Assembly: GCF_958979055.1 (NCBI RefSeq)
Contig: NC_084886.1
Location: 5,165,001-5,229,000 of the forward strand
DNA length: 64,000 nucleotides
Direction of reading: 5' to 3'
Origin: Alnus glutinosa
Taxonomy: Eukaryota; Streptophyta; Magnoliopsida; Fagales; Betulaceae
Part shown: piece after piece, positions 34,059 to 46,800 of the stretch
Numbering within the stretch: the first letter of the stretch is position 1
How the letters are laid out: each line of letters begins with the position of its first letter
Position numbers and translations under genes: made by a program
The notes under the pieces: model-generated
Databases searched by the model: none
The model's input: the letters and a program-made list of their open reading frames with translations, nothing else
Told to the model about the DNA's origin: nothing

Positions 34059-37000
34059 CAGAGAGACAGAGACAGAGACAGAGAGAGGAAAAAAGGGCAC
34101 GAAATTTTTTCTTGACAGAAAACAGATTGATGAGCAGTTATGCTTTGAATTCGCTTCTGGGAGTTCTCTTTTCTTAACATAAACTAATTTCACAAGGCAC
34201 ACGCCTTCAGCATTCAGGCAAAAGAACAGTTTTCATAGTTAACCAGGTGGACCTTGCCCCTGGGGCACACCTCAAAAAGTACTTTCTAAAACCTTAAAGA
34301 GCAAAAAGGGCGGTAACATTATATCTTCTGAAAGTCGGATGTGAAAAAAATGTAGGCACCAACTGGTACTGAAGCTCCAGTCCCAGAAACACATCCAGAA
34401 TTTTCCAACTACCATTGAAGTTGAAGGAGAGAATTGGAGTTTCACGAAATAGTTCTTATATAGTCCAATATGAAGGAAAACATATTCCTTTCTCACCTTT
34501 CATTTCCTTCCACATGGAAAATCCCTTTTAGAAAAATAGAACAAGAAAATTTTCTCCCTCACTTTCCACAAAAAAATCATCCTCATTTTATGCAACACTT
34601 TAGTAGCAACAGCAATATAATCATTAAAGAGTTGAGTTTCTAGTATCATTTTCAAAATTACTTCTTCTACACACTATATACGATCAAAGTTTACCTGTTC
34701 CTCGACATTCAATCCCTGAACGCATTTCCTCTACTGTTATAACACTGTCCTCTAACCCATTATCTTTAACCTAATCAAATATGCAAGAAGATTTAAATCA
34801 AAAGAATTGATAAGTAATTACTAACTATAAATGTGAAATTTTATTCTCAAAATCGCACTTCTAACTCACAAAGCGTAAAATAATGTCAGCCCAATCCTGA
34901 ATGCGGTGCCAGAGAATTAGACATTTCTTATGTCCTTTATCCAACCATTCTGCACGTCCTGCTACATCAGAATGGCAACTCATCAACAACCTATGCAATT
35001 ATAAATGTTGTGGCACAGGCCTTTAGCGAGCACAAAAGAAAGGGAAAGAAAAAGGAAAAAAAGCTGTTGAGACCATATCAAACCTTCTGAAACTAATGAT
35101 GAGATGAATGCTTCCCTGGCTTCATGACTAAGAGATCCTACAATATCACAGTAGAATAATAAATATATATCTGACCAAAAAAGCATGTAAAACATACTGC
35201 AGAAAAATCTGAATACAGGTAATCATTTGACTTTGAAATGACTTTCTTTTAATTGGTAAAGGGTGTTTTGCACCAAGAAGGATGACTTCTTTAGCACTCC
35301 TACACCCAATAGCTTTTAAGTTTTCAGGCGTCAGTTCATTTTTTTTTTCTTATAAAAATAATATATATGCAGCATGATGAACATACCGTAGCCTTCATGT
35401 CCATATAGAAGAAAGGTGAAATTATAATGGCTGGGACAAAATATAGCCAAAAAAGAGGAAACAGTTCCAATTTATATTCCAAAATTCAATAAAAATTCCT
35501 TTGATGCTTCATCCACTGCAAGATCTATTTCACTGGAGTTAAGAATTTATCATTTATCTGGCCTCCTAGAATCCTTTTAATTTTTATCTTCAAGAAAATC
35601 ATCCATCAGTTTCTACTATACTCTGGATCCATCACACGACTCAGTATCTCTTGCCAATCTAAAAATATCCAAAAGTGTAACCTGAACCAAGATCATCAGC
35701 TCAAAAAGCAATTATAGATACATATGCATGTAGATGCAGAAGATATTCTGTAAAAAGCCAAAACTTGACAAGTGGATCGCAGCATCTCTCAATAGTATGG
35801 TTAAATAATCAACTACAACTTTGCTGTCAATAACCATTAGTTTTTCTCCTCCATCTTATCTCCCCTGACACAACCAATTTAATGCCTAAAGCTAGCTTGA
35901 GCATCTTAATCCATCCGATAAGATAGAATCCCTCTCAGCATCGAAGGAAAGAAAATCCGAAAGCATCACAGTATGCAAGAATGTCCCTTTTATGGCCGCT
36001 CATCATCCAATTGGATTTTATCTTCAATTTGGAACACCCCTCAATAACTTGTTAATGAGTGCAAGGTGGAGAAAAAAAAGGTTGAGAAAATCACTCCAAA
36101 ATGCAAAAGAACTATCTGCTGCAACCCTCCAAATATACATGACCACCAACATTGGTGCTTTTATAAATGCATTGCACTTCTTGGGTAATACTGATGCAAT
36201 GATATAATCAAAACAGATCCTCCTCCTACTATTACTCACAAGTCCCCTAGGAGGAAGGGCATTCTAGTGACATACCAGACATTAAGTCCCACATTGGGTT
36301 GGTGGATTGCAAAAGTGTTACATGGGTGTTAAGTTCCATACTATTTCTTTACCATGTCTGAGTGATTTCAAGAAAATCTAATTGTGACTTTGACTAGTCA
36401 TTTAAAGGCAACAAGGCAGATGTAGCTAACTTTTTCCTTAATGTTGTGACAAATGGTATCAGAGCCAACCCAATAATACCATGTGGCATTGGAGCACTAC
36501 AAGGTGACGTGGGCCTTGAAAAGGACATTAGGAATTATAGTGGGGGGATGGTGACACCTCGAAAAATCAAGTCTCATATTGGGTGAGAGAATTTCAAAGG
36601 TGTTACATGGGTGTTAAGTTCCACATTGATTCATTTTTAGGTGAAACTAAACTTTATAAGAGATTTCAAAGAGCTCTAATTGTAACTTTGACTAGTCATT
36701 GTAGAGTAATAGTCCATATGTGGTTAGCGTCTTCCCTGTGTTGTGACAATTCTTGCAATTACAATAGCAAAATATATCCTAACATTTTCCTTTACACCAC
36801 TTACAAATGTCATGTACAATAGCAAAGCTTATTGGCATTGACACAATTATGTCAAACAGTTTTAGGACTCAACAGCAAACATCAATGACCAAATTAGAAA
36901 CTAACAAGAATGATGAACTCACTTTCAATCACAGGATTTGAAAATAATGGAAAATCTTCTTGTAGTCCAATCACAAATATTTTTTGTGTTCTACAGTAAT

Positions 37001-39211
37001 CAAGAATGAGTTCCTTCCAAAGTTGTACCTGCTTCTCACGGGTGTCCCTTACTGGCTGCAAACTGAAAAAATACACCAAATTTATGTTCTAAAACGAATC
37101 AAGATGTTCCAAATGAAAAGAAGAATCAATAAGGCAAAGTGGAAAAGATGTGTTAGAATAAAAAATGTAAAAGCGAAAGACAATGAGAAAAAAATATTTA
37201 CAATGAAAGAGGATAAATGTTTTCAAGAAACAATACATTTCAGTAGTAGATTTTTCCTTCCATTTTATTTTCAGTACAATTCAAACACAAAAACCTACCC
37301 TTACCCTACCGCAACACCCCTTTAACACCTGAGCCAAGGGTCAAGGCCTTATATTCCTATAGTAAGTGAGTATGTAATATGCCACATCAACTATATGATT
37401 GTTTCCAACAATCGTGGTGGTCCAGCAGTTAGGTGCCAAGTTTTTATTAAGGCACAACAACTTAAAAAGGAACTAATGAACATCAGAAGGAGGGATGCAA
37501 ACAACTACGAGCTCTGCCAGCTCTATAGGAGTACAAGAAACCTACTATTTAGGAAACAAATACTTCGATATCGTGACAGCAACCCAATGAGCTGCTTTGT
37601 CAGTGGAACAATTTGCTTTTGCAAATTTGGAAGGAGCTAAAGATGGCAGTACCTCCTCTATGTCCATATATTGTGCTTATCTCTGATGGGTATAATAAAA
37701 ATGTTAAGGCTCCTATAAGTTCCTCACTGTTTTAAAAATGATTCCTATATTAGTCAAAGACTGAAGAAGATAAACTGTTTCGCACATGGTCAAATGCATG
37801 GTCAAAACTTAAACCTTCAAAGCTGAACCAGTGTATAATTTGGAGACTGATCCTGCAACGAGTTTGCCAATAAGGTCTCAAACTATAATTCCAGTAGCTT
37901 CCACTCCAATATCAGCAAGAAAAGAACCATGCATAAACTTTTACCCGGTACCTAGGAGCAAAGGAAACTAGCAGAGATATTCAGATTTAGGGGCATTAGC
38001 TTTAGCAGTAATCCACCCTGGGTGGGTCCGCCTTATCAAAAGCTTTTTCCATTTCTTGCTTGCCAAATTGACAAGTGTAAGCCAAGCAAGCTGCTATATT
38101 CCCTGAACTCCTTTTGCCAAGCTGGGTTTCTGAAGCAACCACTCTTTCAATTCGAGTTAGATGCTTCCTCTCCATCACAAATTGGAGAGAAGATTCACTC
38201 CAAACAACTCTTGTCCATGGACATGATAATAGCATGCATTATATTGTCTTTGGCTCTTGCTTGCAAATTGGGCATGAAGGGTTTCTAATGGTTCTTCTTG
38301 AACATATTGCTTTTCACTGGAAGAGCATTCCCACAAACTTTCCATAAAAATGATTTAACTGGGTGCAGCATTAATGTTCCAAATCATCTTTCAAAGGCCT
38401 GTTGAATAAGTGAAGATGAGGAGCTTTGACTTTCAACTTGCTTAGGGATTTTGGCGGTACACTTTGGCATCCACCTTTTACTGTACATTTAAGGCACATC
38501 AAGTGACAAACTTATAGAGCCTGGTGCATTCCAGCAAAAATATAACTGAGGACTCAAGTTTTCAGCCAGCAAGATAAATGAACAAAATCCAAGAACATTG
38601 TTTAAACCCACTCTCCCCGAGTCCCCCCACCCTTCCCCAGGTGCTGAACTGCAGCTCATGGTCAAATTCTTTAAATTTTGGTTTGGTTCCCGATATTTTT
38701 ATCATCAATGAGCGCCTCTACCATCAAAGTGAAACATGGAACAGATTTGATGCATCTCCCATATCCAATCCAAAAGTCACGCTGCTTCAAAAGAGTGGTA
38801 ACTCTGAAATTGGAGAAACCTTAGAAAGGTTCCAACATTCCAGTTGACAATGTAAATAAGGCTAACAAAGGAAGATGGGATTGTCAATTCCACCCCCTCG
38901 CCAAAAAAAAAAAAAAAAAAAAAACACTTCCGCATTACAAAGGATTTTCTATTGTTAAAATAGAGTACATATCAACAAGAGAAGATAAATAGGAGATTGA
39001 GATTCAATAAGGGCCAAACAACTTATATTGACATAATGATTAATAAACGGCTGAAATTTAGTTATATTAAGTTGTCAAAATTTAAAAGGGAAAGTCAAAA
39101 CAAAATAAAAACCAAAAATAATAATAATAATTGCAGAGAAACTGAAGATTACGTGAAGTACGGTGGGTAATTGAAGAAGTGGGGTAGCTTGAAATCACCC
39201 AATTTCTGCAT
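33257..39211 (-). CDS. VPS25: VPS25, ESCRT-II subunit
   Basis: Small winged-helix subunit of ESCRT-II, which sorts ubiquitinated membrane proteins into multivesicular bodies on endosomes; VPS25 links to ESCRT-III (VPS20). Minus-strand exons: 39211-39153, 37062-36923, 35137-35084, 34958-34870, 34770-34695, 33378-33257 (540 nt, 179 aa, the same length as Arabidopsis VPS25). N-terminal PPxY-type motif LPHFFNYPPYFTLQPVRDTR, then QVQLWKELILDYCR, WLDKGHKKCLILWHRIQDWA, and the C-terminal winged helix ending LHGIDRTILMRALRLLEQKG and FKGTSADDEGIKFSM. All phases agree. The start is the only ATG preceding MQKLGDFKLP. Introns 1 (2.1 kb) and 2 (1.8 kb) carry a LINE relic and a TRIM, respectively. Confidence 0.95.
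33504..34086. repeat. GA and GACA microsatellites in VPS25 intron 5
   Basis: (GA)n at 33504-33529 and a mixed GAGA/CAGA tract at about 34027-34086, both between VPS25 exons 5 and 6. The remainder is ordinary AT-rich intron. Confidence 0.85.
36265..36748. mobile_element. TRIM (terminal-repeat retrotransposon in miniature)
   Basis: LTR1 is 36265-36451 (about 187 bp) and LTR2 is 36549-36748 (200 bp). Both contain the stretches GTGTTACATGGGTGTTAAGT and ACTTTGACTAGTCATT and end in GTTGTGACA. LTR1 is followed by TGGTATCAGAGCC (36454-36466), the standard primer-binding site complementary to initiator tRNA-Met. GTGGGGGGA, a polypurine tract, directly precedes LTR2. The direct repeat ATTCT flanks the element (36261-36265, 36749-36753). 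The internal region is only 97 bp with no coding capacity. It sits in VPS25 intron 2. Confidence 0.88.
37980..38470 (-). pseudogene. LINE reverse-transcriptase C-terminal relic
   Basis: The minus-strand translation contains LLSCPWTRVVWSESSLQFVM, typical of the zinc-binding segment after plant LINE reverse transcriptases (C-P-W ... V-W). Upstream sequence (up to about 38470) is of the same type with frame breaks. It lies in VPS25 intron 1. Ends not defined. Confidence 0.6.
38899..38924. repeat. A-run in VPS25 intron 1
   Basis: About 23 A after CCTCGCC; possible old retroposon tail on the plus strand. Confidence 0.5.
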
Positions 39212-39639
39212 CTCTATGGAGCTTCCTCTACAAGAAGAACCTATAATAGCATCTCTGTAATTGAAGAAATTAAAAGAGGATCAAAAGTAAAAGAAGAAGA
39301 AGGATCAGTGAGCCTTGAAAGTGAATGAACCTGAGGAATCAAGGCAGAGAGGGTAAGAGCGCTTCCGATTGGTTGAGTCTGAGCTTCTACTGATGGGGTG
39401 GGGGCTTCTGTTTTTTTTGGGAACGTTCGGTTGATCGAGCTTGGAAGGAATGAAGGATGACCGCTTGGGTGCTGAGAAACCGAATGAAAAAATGTAAGAA
39501 AAATTTATGGTTTTGAGCTTTAGGCCCAGTTAAAGCCCACGAAACCCAGAAATTTGCAGGCCCAGATAGGTCTCGTATCCAAATCAAAAGGGCCTTTTAC
39601 GAGGCCGGAAGTGTTCCCTTTCTTTTCGAACAAATACTC
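39212..39639. other. VPS25 leader and promoter region
   Basis: Immediately upstream (plus-strand right) of the VPS25 start. No TATA box is obvious and no ORF is supported. The 3' spacer of the DUF1338 gene (40261-40841) likewise shows nothing beyond AT-rich sequence. Confidence 0.35.
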
Positions 39640-40260
39640 TTAAATCTTCATTAAAAGGATTGATCCCAAAAATTACAAAGGATTTTCAGGATTTAGGGAC
39701 TCTCTGTTCCCTAGTAACAATATCAAAAATACAAAAAGGAATTTGATCAAACCAAGTATCATCACAAAAAGAAACAGGTGCTGTTTTTGCAAGGATATGA
39801 GCTACTTCGTTAGGGACTCTCGCCACATGAACAAAAGAGTAGAAACTGAAGTGCAAAACTTCCCTACTTAATTCCTTTTATAAAATGCCCACTTCGAGAA
39901 AGATATGGGGGGGGGGGGGGGGGGAGAATTCACATCTTTTATAACCTTCAAAGCATCACCTTCAAATACAAATATTCGAGAAACCAACTTCAATGCAAAA
40001 AATAGCAGCATAAGAAGCTGCCATAAGCTCTGCATTATAGGCATCAGTAGGCAATGAAATAGAAAAAACGTTTAGCTCCCTTTAAATTGCCCAAATAATC
40101 CCTAGCAATCAATCACACCCCAACATAACCAAAGTTTTTATTGATGGCAGCATCAAAATTGACTTTAATGTTTCCCTTCGGAAGAGGCTTCCAACAAGAA
40201 ATAACTGGAGCATCAGGCTGCTTAGACGTGTACAACTCTTCATCACCCTTAAGACACCTT
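39640..40260 (-). pseudogene. LINE RNase H relic
   Basis: Read on the minus strand, the segment gives pieces of a plant LINE RNase H domain: VNFDAAINKNFGYVGV near 40140, then after breaks VSRIFVFEGDALKVIKDV near 39960. The D-A-A-I-N and E-G-D-A-L-K-V signatures are recognisable. Several stops and a 17-base G-run interrupt it. It lies between VPS25 and the DUF1338 gene. Confidence 0.65.
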
Positions 40261-40841
40261 TTGAAATAACTACTAATACATTGAAATTAAATAATTAAAT
40301 TCATAGGTTTAAATTTCTGTAATTCTAGAGGGGGTTCTTCGAACTATCTCTTATCCTTGTTTATTTTCATTTCAGTGTTATTTCCTCAAATTGAATTTGA
40401 GCTTCTGATAGTGAACATGCGTGATTTGACCGCTTTTGATCCAATGGTTGGTTGCACATGATGTAACGATCAATCTGAACCGTTCATGCCTACGGTGTAA
40501 TTATTATGTTTTAACATTCTTCAAACATTCGTTTATGTTTCAATATTGAGCAGTGCTATCCTGCCCCTCTTATCAAACTTTCATATGACCCATACATAAT
40601 TTATTAACTAAAAAGTTGAAGTGCTGCACTTGTACTCATATTAAATATACAATAAACTTGCTGTCCTTTTATTATGAGAAGCAAAGCAATTTACATGATT
40701 CAACCCTTTGAACTTTGGAAAATATTTGGTATTCATTAACATCTCAGACTCGAAGGCCACCTTTGATGGAACCTCCAGCAAGATGTACCAAATCCTTATT
40801 ATTTCCCTCAAGCATTGTGCCAAAGAAGTTGGTTTTGTATC

Positions 40842-43800
40842 TCATGCAGCTTTCCTGGTCAGCTGCTCCATGGATGTGCTCTCAAAGATCTTGTCAGCAT
40901 TGCCAACCTCGAATCCATCTCGCCTGTGGAACTCTTTAACCTATCCAAGGCGGAAAAAAAAAAGAGGCTACTTGTAGAGGTTATGAAGCAAATTCATGAT
41001 GATCACTTGGTGGGTTCATCATTGATTCATTATTCATGGATAAAAGAGAGGAGGGGAGCAAGGGGGCCTAAGGTCATAATTGATCTTAGATTTTTCATTT
41101 TTCTGTCATCAATTTATGAAAATCAAATTTAAACCAAGTGGTCAAAATAATTTTCCAAAAGAAAACAAAAGATTGGTTACCTCTCCCTCAGATATATTTT
41201 TATACTGAGGTAGCACCAGGCGTTCAGCAAACTCAATGTATGAACAGGGAACTGATTCAGTGACACCGTCAGAAAATTGGAAAGAAACTGAATCTGCTAC
41301 GGTTGAACTTTGCAGCAGAAGGCCATCGGGGCTCACTAGTAACAACAATAAAAAAAGAAAGAATAAAAAAAAAAAAGGGTCATATATTCATCATCTCCAT
41401 CCATGAACTTTTGATATGATTACATTAGCAACAACTCAATAATATAATAGCTCAATTAAACTGAGAGATTTGCTCTTCATAAATTTAAAATTTATTTAGG
41501 CTTGCTGGCATTTTGCATCAATTCAATTGATGAGATGGGACACCAGATTCCAATCACATATTTTACAAGCATATCAGCACTGACCTGCATATTTATGTAT
41601 TTTTTGCCTCCAATTTGTATTTTTTATTCTTCTTCTTTTGAGTTACAAAACAAAGGGAGGAAAAACAAATTAAGATGAACACAACATAGTTTCTTATCAC
41701 AGAATCATGTTTTTCTTTTTTCTTTCTCTTTGATGCAAGTTTGGCAAAGTCAACCCTATCACAGATTCATCTGTGTAAATAAACAGCATACAATAATTAA
41801 TTTCAACAGTGGCATAGCACATCACTGCATAAGTTTTGTTTTGGAGCAAAGTTAGGAAATTGAAAAAGAAAAGACACAGAGATTAGGTAACAAACCTTTC
41901 AGAACTCCCCCTTGGGAATTCAACTTGAATCCATTGTCTTCAATAAACTGATTTAGACTTTTGATATTTCTCAAGTGAGACTTTAGTCGATGAGTGGAAA
42001 TAGTAGCATGGTTCAGTGCGTACCCATTGACAAGGGTCCATGCAGCATATTCACTTTCCCTAAGTTTCCAGAAACCAAGACAGAAGCCTTTGAAAATAGA
42101 AATTAAGGTTCTAAAAATATAAACTATGCTTTAGTACTTCCAGATAACATCATAGTCCTGACCGAGAATATGATGCCTGAAGATATTGCTCAATTGTTGA
42201 TCCTATCTCATCAGGTCAAATATTTGTCCACATAAACATGGCTGTGTAATCGCAGGCAAACAAAATACCTTGCCAATTGTTGGAATTCAGAATATAGGGG
42301 TTTTCCCCATGTTAGAGATCCGATTGCGCTTGCAAGAGCTGCATGCTTATTTGCACCACCAGATATTTCAGTGTATTTCCTAATTATATCCTGAATACAG
42401 AAAGCAAAAGTTAGAACAACAATGTAACTAATACAAGTACCATCAAGTAGTTAATATGTGAGGATATATAAAAAGAAAAAGAGCATGAGACGGAAGGTAG
42501 CAAACAGAAGTAATATATTATGGAATTCTAACTCAGTTGTATAATTAGATGTTGGAAAGGTGAATCTAGTATCACAAAGTTCCTCTCATACATGTCATTA
42601 AAATTTTGCAGAAAACATGCACAAGTAACAGAAGCTGAGAATCATAGAATGAAGCCTACGTTATGACACAAACATACATATGCAACAACCCCTGAAATAG
42701 ATTTGAGAAATAAGCTCAAGTATATCATATACGTTGTATCAAATAATTTCAAATGTAGGTACTTCGGGTCTCATTCTCAAAATTGATATAAACAAGCTTA
42801 TGAAATCTCATTGAAACTCAACCCACTAACTCTTTCATCGTTTATTCTCTAATGATGCTCCAACAACTAAAGATGGAGACCTTTAGACAAAACCATTTTC
42901 ATTTTATCATAGCAGGGTTTTTTTTCGATGAATAAAAGCTTTCATTGAACAACACACAAGGTACACTCCAGAAAAAACAATCTGGAACACAAACCCAAAC
43001 AGGATACAACAAAACCAGAGGCCAGAAATACAAGCCTAAACACCAACAATCAGACTGATTCCTCAAAACATAAAAAGGAGCAGTAAAACAACAAGGCCAA
43101 AAGGCCACACAATCAACAACAAAGAACTCAGCCTGAGTCTCAGTGCAAACAAACAACAAACTCTAGCACAGGGACAACATAAACAAACAGCAACTCAACC
43201 ACTAAACAACTGCCAAAAGAGCAAAACCAACAAATTATGCAGATTCCATCTAGAATCAAGGAACAAGCAAACATCTGAAGCACCAGGCTGCAAACCAGTA
43301 ACTCAACAACTCAAATCCAATCACGAACCAACAATGGTATGTAAGTTCCATCGAAACACTAAACTATTATTGAGATTCTTGAACTGCCCTTTAGCCACAA
43401 GCCTTGATCAAACTTCCCATCTAATACAAGCCAGAATAGATTCTTCTGTTCGAGGGGAATTATTATGTAGAAAAGCATTCCTCTGCTTCCAAAGGTTATA
43501 AACGATAGCCGCTAAACACAATAGTACCAACCTTCAGTTTGACTATAAACAGTGCAATGGTAAGACAAATAAGAGAAACACATGGCATGACCATGAATTT
43601 GAGACAGAATAGAAAATATCAACATAACATATTATTTTCACTTAGCTTTGAGAAGGAATTTTGATTGAAATAAAACGAGAGACACTTTTCACATGAATCT
43701 TTACATTATTACTTGTATTAAAGATGCAAAATGCAGATTCTATCTTCATCGAGAATGACTCCTAGGTCACACCTGAGTTTGTGCACTCATCTGATCTACA

Positions 43801-46800
43801 AGAAGCTCTGAGATAAAAACTCTTGGCAAAGGCCCATTGACACCGCTATCACCATCAAGAAGGGGAACACTAGGAGGAGAAAACCACAATGCTTTCAATT
43901 TCTTAGCAGGAAACCTCAACTCCTCCCGTGGTGTATAGCCAAAATCAAGGAAAAATTTAGCCATCGAGTCAATACCATAACCGTTCACCTAGTATGTTCC
44001 AAAAGAAAGAGAACTTGTACATTACAACACAAAAAGTATAATAATAATAATAATAATGTCCAAAATGTCCAAAATTAAAGACAAATAGTACCCCAAATGT
44101 CCTAAATGCAAGATGATCATAGCAAATTTGTTCACCGTCCACAGACTGAACAAGCTCCAAGATTGCTTTTGCTGTGGGGTTTCTGTTTAAGTACACCGTT
44201 TCCATGCTTGCCATCACGCTCCTAAAGAATGATTCAGCTCCCTGCAACACAGACATTATCACACTTGAATATGGAAGAATACGATCTAGCTAGGGATGGA
44301 CTCAACTCCCCCTTTCAAAGGTCCCTCCCAGTACAATTTTCTTCTTCTTCTTTTTCACCCTGCCCCTTCCCCCAAGGTCCCTCCGTACTTTTTTTCCCCC
44401 CGAGTCCCTGTAATGATATTCAGATATTGATATTATCTAGTTAGTAGTTTTACCTCCCAAAGGTATCACGAGAAAATGTCAAAGGTAGATGAAAGAACTA
44501 AAGACTTTTTTTTTTTTTTTTTTTTTGTATATTTTCTTCTCCTCTTTTTCACAATTTTGGATCATTACCTCCCAAAGGTCCACTGTAGAATCAAATTACT
44601 GAACAAAAAAAAAAAAAAAAAGACAAGCACGGTAAAGAAAAGCAACGTCACCTTCTTCAACCTAGCTCTTCTGTCATATTTCTCTTAAAAAATTGTGTGA
44701 ATGATTTACAAACAAAGAAAAGTATGAACTCTTTTGAAAAAGGAAAGAGAAACAGTTCATTTTTTATGAACATGTCATAAATCGGTTCTGCCATTTTTTT
44801 CTTTTACTCCCATACTAATTCAGAAATTTAACTAGTCTCATATTTTGTAACAAGGTAAAAAGTATTCGTTTTTTTATAATTAAAAAAATTTTATTAATAC
44901 CATAAATTTTTGTCTGGCACGAGCACAATATTTTTCTTTTTAATAAGTAAACTAATCTCATTAAAAAATATAAAGGGGCATAGCTCAATACATAAAAAGT
45001 ATACAAAAGAAACACCAACTAAAAAGAAAAATAACACAAATTAAGAAATTTTAAGAGACATATTTGGTTTGTTGGTTTGGGATATTATGAGGAAACAAAG
45101 CATAATGTGCTAAATTTTGTTCCAAGTTTTCTTCTTTTTATCATTCCCTTGTGATCCACTTTTTTGTGTTTATCTCTCCCCCCCCCCCAATCAATGCATG
45201 CCGACATTTTCTTATTCTGTGTTTCTACTGTCTCTTCCCTGAGATTGGTGTGTTTGTAGTGTTTGATGGAGTTTGTGGACGATGGGCTATGTGAGTTGGT
45301 TTCGTGTTGAGGCTAAAGCTTTTGAGCTCTCGATGGCTGAAGGGGGATCATTTCTTCGGTTGATTGAGAGAAGATGAGGGTTTGTCTGGGTTATGATGTT
45401 GAGTAAATTAGGTTTACCCAACTAGCAGCCACCCCTTTCTTTCTTTTTTCCTTTTTTCTTTAGTTTTATATATTTATATTTTTTATTAAGAGATCATATG
45501 TGTCGTCATTTTATTGGCGATGACGTGGTATCTAATGGAATCCGTCAAATGTTTTAACGGAATTTGACTCTAGAGACTAAATTTTTTTATTTTTTTTTTT
45601 TTATTTTTTTTTTTTTTTTGCATATCTTAGGGACCTTTGAATTCACTTTAATACAACATAGAGCAATTTGTAATTTAGGTCAACCACAAAGACTAATTTT
45701 ACATTTATCCCAAAAATAAAAATAGAAAAGCAAGAATAGTTGTATGCATTCATCCAAACAAAGAGAAATTTGAGCATAATGGCTTCTAACTCTAACACGT
45801 CCTCTCACAATCTTTGAAGTTTCCAGCATTGCTTTCTCTCTAAATAATCCACATTAAACACAATATCACAATGTAAACCTCAAACTATTTACACTTATGT
45901 ATGTCACATCTTATATATGCTACAAACATTTTTTGATAAGTAAATTTAGTTTTATTGAAAGCGCAAGGCACCCCTACGTACACTGGAAGTATACAACAGG
46001 AAACACCTAACAAGAAGAGGAAAAAGAAACAAGAAAATCAGCAAAGCTAATGGAAAAAGGGTACAAAAAAGCCATCGACTAGAGATACAGTGTATGGAGA
46101 AACAACTCTTAACACCTCCTCTAGGGAGCTCTCTAGGTTTTCAAAACACCTAAGGTTTCTTTCTCTCCAAATACACCAAAAAATGCAGATAGGCACCATC
46201 TTCCATTTTGTAGCGCTCCTTGATCTCCCAGACTTCCACCAACAAGCAACTAGGTCTAATGCACTCCTAGGCATGACCCAACAAATACCAAAGCGAGAGA
46301 AGATGTTGTTCCACAGAGCGGAGGCCACATCACAATGCAGAAGAATATGGTCCACTGATTCCTCATCTCACTTGCATAGGCAACATCTATCTACAATGAT
46401 TATGTGCCTCTTCCTGAGGTTGTCCAAAGTAAGGATTCTACCGAGAGTTGTAGATCATGTGAAGAAGGCTGCCATCGGGGGTGCCTAAGACCGCCACACA
46501 CTCTTCCAAGGGAACCGAGTTCCTCCAGCACACGTCAAGGAACCAAAATAAGACTTAACCCTGAACACACCTTTCTTGGAAGAGACCCATCTAAGGCAGT
46601 CTTCCCAATCTCTATTCGCCTGGTAGAGTGTTCTTATATATGCTACAAATATTTTATTTATTCCGGTTGATCTTTACCAATTAATGGCAAAAAAAAAAAA
46701 AAAAAAAAAAAAATTTGAAATTAATTCCATTCCCTAAGAATATTTTACTACTAGCATATTCTCATGGAACATGGATGGGCTTATAAAGGGTTAAGAAAGA

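Noticed and set aside
36265-36748. A gene-bearing LTR retrotransposon
   Set aside because: Only 97 bp lie between the LTRs, with no gag or pol sequence.
46090-46670. Plus-strand frames across the LINE insertion
   Set aside because: Antisense shadows of the LINE reverse-transcriptase tail read on the minus strand.
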